Shown here: piece by piece, positions 31,857 through 40,108 of the stretch
Layout: every line of letters starts with the position of its first letter
Numbering within the stretch: the first letter of the stretch is position 1
DNA from: Streptomyces koelreuteriae
GTDB taxonomy: Bacteria; Actinomycetota; Actinomycetes; Streptomycetales; Streptomycetaceae
Direction of reading: 5' to 3'
NCBI RefSeq assembly: GCF_018604545.1
Contig: NZ_CP075896.1
Location: forward strand, 7,688,001 to 7,752,000
DNA length: 64,000 bases
The notes under the pieces: model-generated
The model's database searches: none
Told to the model about the DNA's origin: nothing
The model's input: only the letters and a program-made list of their open reading frames with translations
Made by a program: the position numbers and the translations under genes

Positions 31857-34337
31857 ATGGACGTCCGGTCGGTACTCAGCGCGGTTCCCGGTCAAGCCGG
31901 GCTTCTGGGCACGCCCGAGGTCCGCGTCGCCGTGCTGGACGGGCCCGTCGACTTTGCGCATCCGTGTTTCTCGGGAGCGGATCTCACCCAGCTGGCCACG
32001 CTGGTGCCGGATGCCGCCGGTTCCGGACCTATGTCGTTGCACGGCACCCACGTGGCCAGCCTTCTGTTCGGGCAGCCCGGATCTCCGGTGGCAGGCCTTC
32101 TGCCGCGGTGCCGCGGTTTCGTCCTCCCGGTGTTCCGGGAGTCCCCGGACGGCGGTGTGGCCCGGGTGCCCCAGCTCGACCTCGCCCGGGCGGTCGAACA
32201 GGCCGTGGAGGCGGGGGCCCACGTCATCAACATCAGCGGCGGCGAGCGCAGTGCGGACGGCAAGGCGGAGGCCATGCTGGAGCGGGCGCTTCGACGGTGC
32301 GCGGAGAACGGGGTGCTGGTGGTCGCGGCGGTCGGCAACGACGGCTGCGACTGCCTCCAGGCTCCTGCCGCCACGCCGTCCGTGCTCGCCGTCGGGGCGA
32401 CCGACGCCGCCGGCGAGCCGCTGGACATCAACAACTGGGGGCCCGCCTATCGGACGAACGGCGTCCTCGCCCCCGGCCGGGACATCGAGGGCGCGGTTCC
32501 CGGTGGCCGAGTCGCCGCGCTGACCGGCAGCAGTTTCGCCACCCCGGCGGTCACCGGGGTCGCGGCACTGCTCGTGGCCCAGCAGATCGCCGAGGGGCGT
32601 GAACCGGACCCGCTCGCCGCCGGCCGGGCCATTCTCACCTCCGCGAGCCGCCCGCCGTGCGCCCCGGACGACGCGCCCAAGTGCCGTCGACTCCTCGGCG
32701 GCCACCTCGCCGCCGCGCGCGCCTTCGACCTCATCAGGGAGAGGGGCCCGGTCGTCCCCCAAGAGGTGCGGGGCGACCCCGTCAGCATCACCGTCGGCCC
32801 CTCGACGCCTCGGACGACCTACGCCGAACCGAAAGGAAGAGCCATCGCCATGGACACGAACGCCGTACACGCGCACGCCGGGGAGACGCCCGAGGGCCTG
32901 TCCGCGGCCGCGGCCCCGCCTCCCGCCACCACGGTCACACCGCCTGCCGAGCCGCCTCCGGCGCCCACGCTTCCTCCGTCGGTTCCCCAGACGGCCCCAG
33001 CCATCCCCCAGGCCGCGCCGGCATCTCAGCAGGCCATGCCGCAGGCGCCCCAACAAGTCGGGGCGCCGGCATTTCAGCAGGCGGTGCCGCAGGTCGGAGT
33101 TCAGCCCGCCGTCCAGCCGATGACACCGCCAGTCCCCGCGGCCGACGTCCCTCCGGCACCACCGGTGACGCAGCCCGCCTCACCTGCGCCCGTCCCGGTC
33201 GAGCAGGGCGTACGTCCCTCCTGCTCCGACTGCGGCGGCACCTGCGGAGGGAGTACGAGGGGAGCGACAGCGGCAACCATGAGCGGTCCCGTGAGTGGTC
33301 AGGGACGCCAGCTCATCTTCGCAATCGGCACGATTGGCTTCGACTACCGGACCGAGGCCCGCCGGGACAGCTTCCGGCAGCAGATGCCGGTCGAGTTCAG
33401 GCCGGCCACCGACGAGCACCCGGAGCAAGAGGTCCAGCCGAACGTCTACGACCCCAGGCAGCTCCACGCCTACCTGTCCAAGAACCCGTGGGCATGCGAC
33501 AAGCTCACCTGGACGCTGAACATGGACGCCACACCGCTCTACGCGCTTGAGGCGGAGATGCCGGTGGGGATGGACTGGACGCGGCCCATCATCACGGACC
33601 GCGGTGCAACGCCGGACGCGGTGCGAGACAGCGCCAACGCGGCCGCGAGTGACAAGAGGGACCAACTGGCGGACATCGTGGACACCCTGTCGTACCCACC
33701 GGTGTCCACTGTCTACCGAACCTTCCGGGACGCCATCGTCGGACAGGTCCAGGACCGGAAGAGCGAAACGTACGTCTCGCGAGTGTCGATCCCGGGCGTC
33801 CTGACTGAGCGAACAGTACGCCTGTTCTCCGGCCAGGTGGTCCCTGTGGTCGAGGTGAAGAGCCGCGGTCTCTACACCTGGAACGAGCACGTCTTCGTCC
33901 AGTCGGTCATGCAGGCTCTGCAGCTCACCCCGTCGGTCGAAGGGGAATCGGCAAACCTGGAGAAGTCGGTCCGCACCTTCCTCGACAAGGTCTACTGGGA
34001 GTTCCGCAACCTCGGGCAGAGCTCCGCCGACCGGGCGCTGAACTTCGCCGGCACCAACGCCTTCGACGTCGGTAGGGAAATGGCCGAAGGAATGGCGGCC
34101 AAGGACGTACCGGGCCGTGGCAGGTCCGAAGAGGAACCGCTGTACGCCCTGGACACCATCAAGGTCTCCAAGAGCCCGTTCTGCCGCCCCGGTTCCGACT
34201 GCCAAGACGTCGTCATGACCTTCTTCGACCCGGAGAACGACCGAAGGGCGAAGCGCTCCGTCCTGTTCACCTACGACGTGAGCGACGAGCTCCCGGTCAG
34301 CCTCGCACCGCCTCACATCTTCATCGGCGGCTACTGA
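31857..34337 (+). CDS. PatA/PatG-type subtilase (cyanobactin-maturation-like protease)
   Basis: This 826-residue protein begins with an S8 subtilase domain whose opening RVAVLDGPVDFAHPCFSGAD is the PatA/PatG type; catalytic residues are D28, H62 (HGTH) and S226 (GSSFATP), with N161 as oxyanion residue. A Pro/Ala/Gln-rich linker covers about 345-445, then a cysteine cluster C456-x2-C459-x3-C463. Residues about 475-826 match the C-terminal region of PatA/PatG proteins (LIFAIGTIGFDYRTEARRD, VVEVKSRGLYTWNEHVFVQS, ALNFAGTNAFDVG). In cyanobactin pathways PatA cleaves the leader and PatG macrocyclises the core. There is no signal peptide. SD GGAGG precedes the ATG. Five small peptide genes follow directly. 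Confidence 0.88.
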   Translation: MDVRSVLSAVPGQAGLLGTPEVRVAVLDGPVDFAHPCFSGADLTQLATLVPDAAGSGPMSLHGTHVASLLFGQPGSPVAGLLPRCRGFVLPVFRESPDGGVARVPQLDLARAVEQAVEAGAHVINISGGERSADGKAEAMLERALRRCAENGVLVVAAVGNDGCDCLQAPAATPSVLAVGATDAAGEPLDINNWGPAYRTNGVLAPGRDIEGAVPGGRVAALTGSSFATPAVTGVAALLVAQQIAEGREPDPLAAGRAILTSASRPPCAPDDAPKCRRLLGGHLAAARAFDLIRERGPVVPQEVRGDPVSITVGPSTPRTTYAEPKGRAIAMDTNAVHAHAGETPEGLSAAAAPPPATTVTPPAEPPPAPTLPPSVPQTAPAIPQAAPASQQAMPQAPQQVGAPAFQQAVPQVGVQPAVQPMTPPVPAADVPPAPPVTQPASPAPVPVEQGVRPSCSDCGGTCGGSTRGATAATMSGPVSGQGRQLIFAIGTIGFDYRTEARRDSFRQQMPVEFRPATDEHPEQEVQPNVYDPRQLHAYLSKNPWACDKLTWTLNMDATPLYALEAEMPVGMDWTRPIITDRGATPDAVRDSANAAASDKRDQLADIVDTLSYPPVSTVYRTFRDAIVGQVQDRKSETYVSRVSIPGVLTERTVRLFSGQVVPVVEVKSRGLYTWNEHVFVQSVMQALQLTPSVEGESANLEKSVRTFLDKVYWEFRNLGQSSADRALNFAGTNAFDVGREMAEGMAAKDVPGRGRSEEEPLYALDTIKVSKSPFCRPGSDCQDVVMTFFDPENDRRAKRSVLFTYDVSDELPVSLAPPHIFIGGY

Positions 34338-34370
34338 CCGCTCTACGACACACCGGACCAGGGAGACCTC

Positions 34371-34553
34371 ATGTACGAGACCCCGACTCGCCCCGAACTC
34401 AACGCTCCCCTCCAGACCCCGGCGGTTCACCGCAACCCCTGGGAGGCGCCGGCCGACAGAGCCGAGGACCGGGGCGCGGAAGCAGCCAAGTCGATGTGTG
34501 GGGACCTGACCGGCTCCGGCCGCGAGCTGTGCCGGGCCCTGCAACGCGACTAG
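34371..34553 (+). CDS. Putative precursor peptide 1 (two-cysteine tail)
   Basis: The 60-residue peptide carries a diverged copy of the shared block (APLQTPAVHRNP) and a different C-terminal part, AAKSMCGDLTGSGRELCRAL, with two Cys ten residues apart. GGGAG lies upstream of the ATG. It is the first of four consecutive small genes with related blocks between the PatA/PatG-like protease and the trypsin-like protease. It lacks the GVE block of the next three and may be processed differently or have another role, such as a helper or immunity peptide. Confidence 0.7.
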   Translation: MYETPTRPELNAPLQTPAVHRNPWEAPADRAEDRGAEAAKSMCGDLTGSGRELCRALQRD

Positions 34554-34615
34554 CGACGACAGACCACCGGCGGCTATCTGTCGTCGGCCCACCCCACAGG
34601 TGAGAGGAGAAAACG

Positions 34616-34807
34616 ATGAACGACACGCCGTTCACCCGCGAGGAGAGGCCCACCCGGCCCGCGGCACTCCGGACGCCGTTCCAGACTCCCGCGATCGACC
34701 GCAACCCCACCGTCACCCGGGGCGCCGACGGCGACGACTCGGGCGGAGTCGAGGCCAACTTCGACTTCGGCGGCCTGCTGAAGACGGCGGCAAACTTCCT
34801 GCTCTGA
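34616..34807 (+). CDS. Putative precursor peptide 2
   Basis: A 63-residue peptide with the full shared block ALRTPFQTPAIDRNP (residues 17-31), a variable Gly/Asp spacer, then GGVEAN and a hydrophobic C-terminal segment FDFGGLLKTAANFLL. The constant front and variable end are those of RiPP precursors, with the block as recognition site and GVE as a possible cleavage border. GGAG precedes the ATG. No Cys is present, so lanthionine or disulfide chemistry is excluded for this member. Confidence 0.75.
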   Translation: MNDTPFTREERPTRPAALRTPFQTPAIDRNPTVTRGADGDDSGGVEANFDFGGLLKTAANFLL

Positions 34808-34890
34808 GGCCTCACACAGGGGCCATTGCGCGTCGGTGAGCGGGGCCGCGCGCCCCACTCACCGGCATCCGGATCGAAAAGGACAGCATC

Positions 34891-35103
34891 ATGACTGCGA
34901 CTGACAAGTGGCGTGAGGTCTCCCCCTCACCGGCCACCGCCCCGCGGACGCCGTACCAGACGCCCGCGATCGACCGGACCCCCGTCGGCACGGCCGGCCG
35001 CGGCAGCGACGCCGACGGTGTCGAGGCCGACTGGAGCCTCTCCGACATCCCGTGGCACTCCATCGGCAAGGCTGCTCGGGGTGCCCTGGACGCCGTGCTG
35101 TAG
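34891..35103 (+). CDS. Putative precursor peptide 3
   Basis: A 70-residue peptide with APRTPYQTPAIDRTP, a spacer, DGVEAD, then the amphipathic C-terminal segment WSLSDIPWHSIGKAARGALD ending AVL, with two Trp and one Lys on a likely helix. It shares the AAAGGACAGCATC-type translation start region with the next two genes, indicating tandem duplication. No Cys. The tail resembles helical membrane-active peptides, although activity is not shown by sequence alone. Confidence 0.75.
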   Translation: MTATDKWREVSPSPATAPRTPYQTPAIDRTPVGTAGRGSDADGVEADWSLSDIPWHSIGKAARGALDAVL

Positions 35104-35144
35104 GCGAGGACCACCCGGCAGGACAACACTGAAAGGACAGTGCC

Positions 35145-35345
35145 ATGAACGAAGAGATCACACTGCGGCGCCCTGGCCCCGGGCCGGTCACCGCCCTCCG
35201 GACGCCATTCCAGACGCCCGCTGTCGACCGGACTTCCGCCGGTGACCACGGGCGGCGGGACGGCACCGACGGCGTCGAGCCCAACCTGCCCATCCTGCCC
35301 CTGCTCGGCCTGGCCGGCTCGGCGATCGGCTCCCTGTTCGACTGA
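35145..35345 (+). CDS. Putative precursor peptide 4
   Basis: A 66-residue peptide with ALRTPFQTPAVDRTS, a spacer, DGVEPN, then a strongly hydrophobic tail LPILPLLGLAGSAIGSLFD. It is preceded by the duplicated GAAAGGACAGTGCC ribosome-binding region. The tail is longer and more apolar than in its neighbours, which fits a variable core under diversification. No Cys is present. Confidence 0.75.
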   Translation: MNEEITLRRPGPGPVTALRTPFQTPAVDRTSAGDHGRRDGTDGVEPNLPILPLLGLAGSAIGSLFD

Positions 35346-35410
35346 GTTCCGTGTCCCGGCGGCGCGGCCTGGCGGCCCACCGCCGGGACGGCGGCTGAAA
35401 GGACATCAGG

Positions 35411-35800
35411 ATGAACAAGGAACCCAACCCGAAGAACCGGAAGAAGTCGCCGCCGCCACGCGGAGCGGCACCCCCACGTGCCGCTCAGGGCATGGAGCGT
35501 GCCGAGCGCTCCCGTACCCGGGCCGAGGCCGCAGGTGCTGCGGGCATTCGGCTCGACCTGCCCATCCAGGGCGCGACCATCGAGCGCAGGTGGGACCTCT
35601 ATCAGCCCTATCTGCAGGTGACGGGGACGTATCAGCCCGTTGACCAACCCGAAGGAACCACAGGCCAGTTCCTGGAGGAGCCGGGGCCGAGGTCCATGAC
35701 CGGTCACGTCGTGGCGGACCCCGCCCCCTCGCCCGGCCGCGACGCACGCGGCTGGAGCTGCCCGCCCAACGGCCCCTGCACGTGGGTCGGCATGGTCTAG
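35411..35800 (+). CDS. Small operon protein with Cys-containing C-terminal end
   Basis: The 129-residue protein lacks the TP.QTPA block and is therefore not a simple paralogue of the four peptides before it, yet it shares their GAAAGGACAT translation start region and operon position. Residues 1-45 are basic and Pro/Ala/Arg-rich; the middle has IERRWDLYQPYLQVTGTYQP; the end is GWSCPPNGPCTWVGMV, with two Cys around a PPNGP turn. It may be a fifth precursor with a different core, or an accessory protein. Function unknown. Confidence 0.7.
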   Translation: MNKEPNPKNRKKSPPPRGAAPPRAAQGMERAERSRTRAEAAGAAGIRLDLPIQGATIERRWDLYQPYLQVTGTYQPVDQPEGTTGQFLEEPGPRSMTGHVVADPAPSPGRDARGWSCPPNGPCTWVGMV

Positions 35801-35880
35801 GCGGCCAAGTGATCCAGGCGGCAGGCACGGCGCCGGAGTCCCGGCGCCGTTGCCAACGCCCCTTACGAAGGTGGGAAGAC

Positions 35881-37902
35881 ATGCCCACGATAGACACGCC
35901 AGAAGTCGAGCAGTCCCGCGTCGAACAGCGCCGCCAAGTCGCCGACGCGGCCCGGCGCTACCACGATTCGGCGCAGGCACGCGAGCAGGCCGAGGCGCGG
36001 ACGGCGAAGGGCGTTCCCTTCCCCGACACTCCCCAGGCCCTGGCCGCCCGGGCCGAGCGCATCCTCAGCCGTGGCGGCGTTCCGACCACCGCTGTCGTCG
36101 CCCACATCCACGCCGAGCCCCTGGATCTCCCGCAGGCCCATGAGCGCATCATCGGCCTGGCCCACGACCTCCAGGCAGCGAACTTCCTGCCCCGCGGTGC
36201 CCGCGCGGCCCGTACGGTCGCGCGGATCACCCTGCGCCGTGACAGTCGCGAACTACCGCTCGGTACGGGTTTTCTGGTGTCCCCACGGCTCCTGATGACC
36301 AATCACCATGTGCTGCCGGGCGCCGACTTCGCTCGGACCTGCCTCGCCGAGTTCGACGCGCAAGTCGGCATCGACAACGCCCCCGACGACATCGTCCGGG
36401 TGGAGCTCATTCCCGACGAACTGTTCATCGCCCACGAGTCGTTGGACTACGCCCTGGTCGCGCTCACCCCGGTCGGCGGGGACGTACCGCCCGGTGAGGT
36501 GTTCGGCTGGAACCGCCTCAGCGGCCGCACCGGAAAGCTGGTCGTCGGCGAACTGGTGAACGTCATCGGCCACCCCAACGGCCGCCTGAAAGAGATCGCA
36601 CTGCGCGACAACAGGCTGATCACACGGCTGGACGACTTCCTGCACTACCGAACGGACACGGAGCCGGGCAACTCGGGCTCCCCGGTCTTCAACGACCAGT
36701 GGGAAGTGGTCGCCCTCCATCACATGGGCGTCCCGGATACGGACGCGAGCGGACGTCCGCTGCGCAAGGACGGCGCGGTGTGGCAGCCCAGCGACGGCGA
36801 GGCCGCCCTTTCCTGGGTGGCCAACGAGGGCGTGCGCATCAGCTCCGTCCTGCGGCACGTGGCGGCGTCGCGACCGACGCCCACGCAGTGCGCTCTGCTC
36901 GCCGAGATGGGTCCCGAGGCGGGGCTCGGCAGCCACGAACCACAGGGGGCCGCGGAGCCCGAAAGCGTACGGCCCACCGGCCTCACCGCGGCCGAACGCA
37001 GAGCCGCGACCGGCTTGCGCGCCAGGGACGGGGCCTTCGGCGGCCACCGTCACCTGGTGTACCTGCACGGCAGGAGCCAGCACGGCAAGGACCCCGAGGC
37101 GCTCCGCCAAGAATGGACCGGCGGCCTCAACAAGGGCCTCGCGGCTGCGGGCCTGCGCTCGGTCGACCCGGTCGACGCCTGGTGCCCGTTCTACGGCGAT
37201 CTGATGGCCGAGTTGATGGGCGCGAGGGAATCCCTCGGCGGTGTCCCGTCGCCCCCGGACTCCGTGGGATCCGAGACGAAGGCGTACGAGCAGATGCTCC
37301 TTGACGCGGCGGCCAGGGTCGGCATGCCCGAGGGCGACTACGAGAGGAAGGACGCCATGGCGGCCGAGGAGGGCCTCGACGGCGCGGTCCGTACGTTCCG
37401 GCGCGCGCTGGGCTGGGTGGCGGCCAGATCGGATCTCGACGAACGGACCATCGACGCGGTCTTCCGGGACGTGGCCAGGTATCTCAGCGAGCCGCGTGTG
37501 CGGGAGGCAGTGCTGGACATCGTGTCCGCGACCATGCCCGACCGCGGCGAACTGGTCTTCGTCACGCACAGCCTGGGCACCGTCGTAGGCGTCGATCTGA
37601 TGAGCCGGCTGCCGTCCGGGATCGACCGGGCCGTACTGGTGACCCTGGGGAGCCCGCTGGGCATGGACGCCGTGAACGACCGGCTTCTTACCGCCGGTCC
37701 GCACCGGCCGGGGAACGTACGCACGTGGCTCAACGCCTGGTGCCCGGCGGACGCGGTCGCCATCGGCTGTCCGCTGCGCGACGGCCGCTGGGGCAGGGTC
37801 GAGCAGCCGGAGGTGGCCAACGGCAAGGACAAGGCGCACAACATCGCCGAGTACCTCGCCCACGCGAGCGTGGCGGGACCCATCGGCCGTGCCCTGCACT
37901 GA
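35881..37902 (+). CDS. Trypsin-like serine protease fused to an alpha/beta hydrolase
   Basis: The 673-residue protein starts at ATG 35881 behind AAGGTGGGAAG. Residues about 1-95 are helical and charged. Residues about 105-330 form a chymotrypsin-fold protease: GTGFLVSPRLLMTNHHVL (H143), LDYALVAL (D189) and PGNSGSPVF (S265). Residues about 400-673 are an alpha/beta hydrolase: HLVYLHGRSQHGKD and the nucleophile elbow FVTHSLGTVVG (S564). No signal peptide is seen, so both enzymes would act in the cytoplasm unless exported otherwise. As last gene of the peptide operon it may finish precursor trimming, with the hydrolase acting on an ester, peptide or lipid. Such fusions also occur in bacterial conflict systems. 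Confidence 0.85.
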   Translation: MPTIDTPEVEQSRVEQRRQVADAARRYHDSAQAREQAEARTAKGVPFPDTPQALAARAERILSRGGVPTTAVVAHIHAEPLDLPQAHERIIGLAHDLQAANFLPRGARAARTVARITLRRDSRELPLGTGFLVSPRLLMTNHHVLPGADFARTCLAEFDAQVGIDNAPDDIVRVELIPDELFIAHESLDYALVALTPVGGDVPPGEVFGWNRLSGRTGKLVVGELVNVIGHPNGRLKEIALRDNRLITRLDDFLHYRTDTEPGNSGSPVFNDQWEVVALHHMGVPDTDASGRPLRKDGAVWQPSDGEAALSWVANEGVRISSVLRHVAASRPTPTQCALLAEMGPEAGLGSHEPQGAAEPESVRPTGLTAAERRAATGLRARDGAFGGHRHLVYLHGRSQHGKDPEALRQEWTGGLNKGLAAAGLRSVDPVDAWCPFYGDLMAELMGARESLGGVPSPPDSVGSETKAYEQMLLDAAARVGMPEGDYERKDAMAAEEGLDGAVRTFRRALGWVAARSDLDERTIDAVFRDVARYLSEPRVREAVLDIVSATMPDRGELVFVTHSLGTVVGVDLMSRLPSGIDRAVLVTLGSPLGMDAVNDRLLTAGPHRPGNVRTWLNAWCPADAVAIGCPLRDGRWGRVEQPEVANGKDKAHNIAEYLAHASVAGPIGRALH

Positions 37903-38435
37903 CCGGTGGCCGGTCGACGCGCACGTCATTACCGGGCAGGGCTCCGGTCGGTCGGTGCCGATCTGGATGGCGGGGCGCAGTCGGCGGATCAAGCCCACTC
38001 CACCCACCGTCCCCGACGTCGCACCCTCCCGACACCACACCGGGGACTGGGCATTGCGCCAGGAGCACCGACCGCAAGAACGGGCTTGGAGATCGCGGAG
38101 CACCTCACAGCCAGCGTCACGAGCCCCCTCCCAGGCGGGCAAATGACGCCCCGCGAGGACTCGGATCGTGGCGCGAAATTAGCGCTCGACTGGTCCTGCG
38201 ACGCGTTTCAGCGCTGTCTGTGCCCACACGTTCTCGGGGAGGGTCTGGAGAATGGCTGTCGGGCCGTGGTCCGCTCACCTCCGCAGCGCCTGGAGCATCG
38301 GGCCCGCGCGCCAGGCCGGTGCCACGCCGTCCTGAGGACGAGGGCCACCGTGCGGCCGGTCGGATCGCCAACACCCGGCAGGCGAAGGATGGGAGTTAGC
38401 GCGCAAGTCGGGCTCGATCGAGAGCGGGTTGAGTG
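37903..38435. other. Intergenic, no gene seen
   Basis: The 530-base gap between the peptide operon and the aldehyde dehydrogenase contains only low-quality overlapping frames with rare start sites. I recognise no promoter here; the right end carries the terminator listed next. Confidence 0.35.
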
Positions 38436-38475
38436 AAGGGCGCCTGGCGGGTGAAGACCCAGGTCAGGCGCCTTT
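38436..38475. terminator. Bidirectional terminator between convergent units
   Basis: Arms around GGCGCCTG (left) and CAGGCGCC (right) form a stem with a loop of about 15 bases. The right arm is followed by TTTT on the plus strand. It lies 11 bases beyond the aldehyde dehydrogenase stop and serves the minus-strand gene as well. Confidence 0.65.
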
Positions 38476-38485
38476 TCGCATGTGT

Positions 38486-40003
38486 TTAGAAGAACCCCAG
38501 CTTCTTCGCCGAGTACGACACCAACAGGTTTTTGGTCTGCTGGTAGTGGTCCAGCATCATCTTGTGGGTCTCGCGGCCGATCCCCGACTTCTTGTAGCCG
38601 CCGAACGCCGCGTGGGCCGGGTACGCGTGGTAGCAGTTGGTCCAGACGCGGCCCGCTTTGATCTCGCGGCCCAGGCGGTAGGCCGTGTTGCCGTCGCGGG
38701 TCCAGACGCCGGCGCCTAGGCCGTAGAGGGTGTCGTTGGCCAGTTTGAGGGCCTCGTCGACGGAGTCGTAGGTGGTGACCGAGACGACCGGGCCGAAGAT
38801 CTCCTCCTGGAAGATGCGCATGTCGTTGGTGCCGCGGAAGATGGTCGGCTCGATGTAGTAGCCGCCCTCGAGGCCGGGGACGGCGCGGGGGTTGCCGCCC
38901 GTGACGACCTCGGCGCCCTCCTTCCTGCCGATGTCGAGGTAGGAGAGGATCTTCTCGTACTGGTCGTTGCTGGCCTGCGCGCCGATCATGGTGGCCGGGT
39001 CCAGGGGGTCGCCGCCGACGATGGCCTGGGTGCGTTCGACGCAACGGGCCATGAAATCGTCGTAGATGGAGGAGTGGATCAGGGCACGGGACGGACAGGT
39101 GCAGACCTCGCCCTGGTTGAGGGCGAACATCACGAAGCCCTCGACGGCCTTGTCCAGGAAGTCGTCGTCCGCTGCCGTGACGTCGGGCAGGAAGATGTTC
39201 GGGCTCTTGCCGCCCAGTTCCAGCGTGACAGGGATGATGTTCTCGCTCGCGTACTGCATGATCAGACGGCCGGTCGTCGTCTCCCCGGTGAAGGCCACCT
39301 TCGCCACGCGGGGGCTGGAGGCCAGCGGCTTGCCCGCCTCGACACCGAAGCCGTTCACGACGTTGACCACACCCGGGGGCAGCAGGTCGGCGATCAGTTC
39401 CATGACGTAGAGCAGGCTGACCGGGGTCTGCTCGGCCGGTTTGATGACGACGCAGTTGCCCGCGGCCAGCGCGGGGGCCAGCTTCCATGTGGCCATCAGG
39501 ATCGGGAAGTTCCACGGGATGATCTGGCCGACCACGCCCAGCGGCTCGTGGAAGTGGTACGCGACCGTGTCGGCGTCGATCTCCGCGATGCTGCCCTCCT
39601 GGGCGCGGACGACACCGGCGAAGTACCGGAAGTGGTCGACGGCCAGCGGGATGTCGGCGGCCAGGGTCTCGCGGACCGGCTTGCCGTTCTCCCAGGTCTC
39701 GGCGACCGCGATCTTCTCCAGGTGCTCTTCCAGGCGGTCCGCGAACCTGTTGAGGATGCCCGCGCGTTCCGCGGTGGACGTGCGGCCCCATTTGTCGGCC
39801 GCCCGGTGCGCGGCGTCCAGGGCGAGGTCGACGTCGGCGGCGGAGGAGCGGGCCACCTCGCAGAAGACCTTGCCGGTCACCGGGCTCGGGTTCTCGAAGT
39901 AGCGGCCCTCGACCGGGGCGACGAAGTCACCGCCGATGAAGTTGTCGTAGCGCCGGGCGAAGCTGACGATGCTGCCGTCCGTTCCTGGCTGCGCGTACAC
40001 CAT
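38486..40003 (-). CDS. NAD(P)-dependent aldehyde dehydrogenase
   Basis: The 505-residue protein is a complete class I/II-type aldehyde dehydrogenase: cofactor motif PWNFPILMATWKLAPALAAG, VAFTGETTTGR, catalytic Glu in LELGGKSPN, catalytic Cys in NQGEVCTCPSRAL, and C-terminal GGYKKSGIGRE. Length and ending (SAKKLGFF) fit the ExaC/AcoD group that oxidises acetaldehyde and similar short aldehydes. The ATG at 40003 is preferred over an upstream extension. It follows a GAF-domain regulator by 105 bases on the same strand, an arrangement typical of acetoin/ethanol-type control. Confidence 0.93.
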   Translation of the reverse strand: MVYAQPGTDGSIVSFARRYDNFIGGDFVAPVEGRYFENPSPVTGKVFCEVARSSAADVDLALDAAHRAADKWGRTSTAERAGILNRFADRLEEHLEKIAVAETWENGKPVRETLAADIPLAVDHFRYFAGVVRAQEGSIAEIDADTVAYHFHEPLGVVGQIIPWNFPILMATWKLAPALAAGNCVVIKPAEQTPVSLLYVMELIADLLPPGVVNVVNGFGVEAGKPLASSPRVAKVAFTGETTTGRLIMQYASENIIPVTLELGGKSPNIFLPDVTAADDDFLDKAVEGFVMFALNQGEVCTCPSRALIHSSIYDDFMARCVERTQAIVGGDPLDPATMIGAQASNDQYEKILSYLDIGRKEGAEVVTGGNPRAVPGLEGGYYIEPTIFRGTNDMRIFQEEIFGPVVSVTTYDSVDEALKLANDTLYGLGAGVWTRDGNTAYRLGREIKAGRVWTNCYHAYPAHAAFGGYKKSGIGRETHKMMLDHYQQTKNLLVSYSAKKLGFF

Positions 40004-40108
40004 GGCGGCTCTCCTCGGTGAAGGGCGGTGACAGATGACGCCCTTCATGGTGCTCTCGGGAGGTTGGCGCGAGGTTGGCGCCGAGGGGCCGGGCCTCGCG
40101 CGGCGGCG

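Noticed and set aside
31857..37902. A classical cyanobactin (azoline) cluster
   Set aside because: No YcaO-type PatD or oxidase is present and the precursors do not resemble PatE; only the protease family is shared.
36253..38142. A 629-codon minus-strand frame opposite the protease-hydrolase fusion
   Set aside because: Composition is that of an antisense shadow, while the plus strand has two complete catalytic sites.
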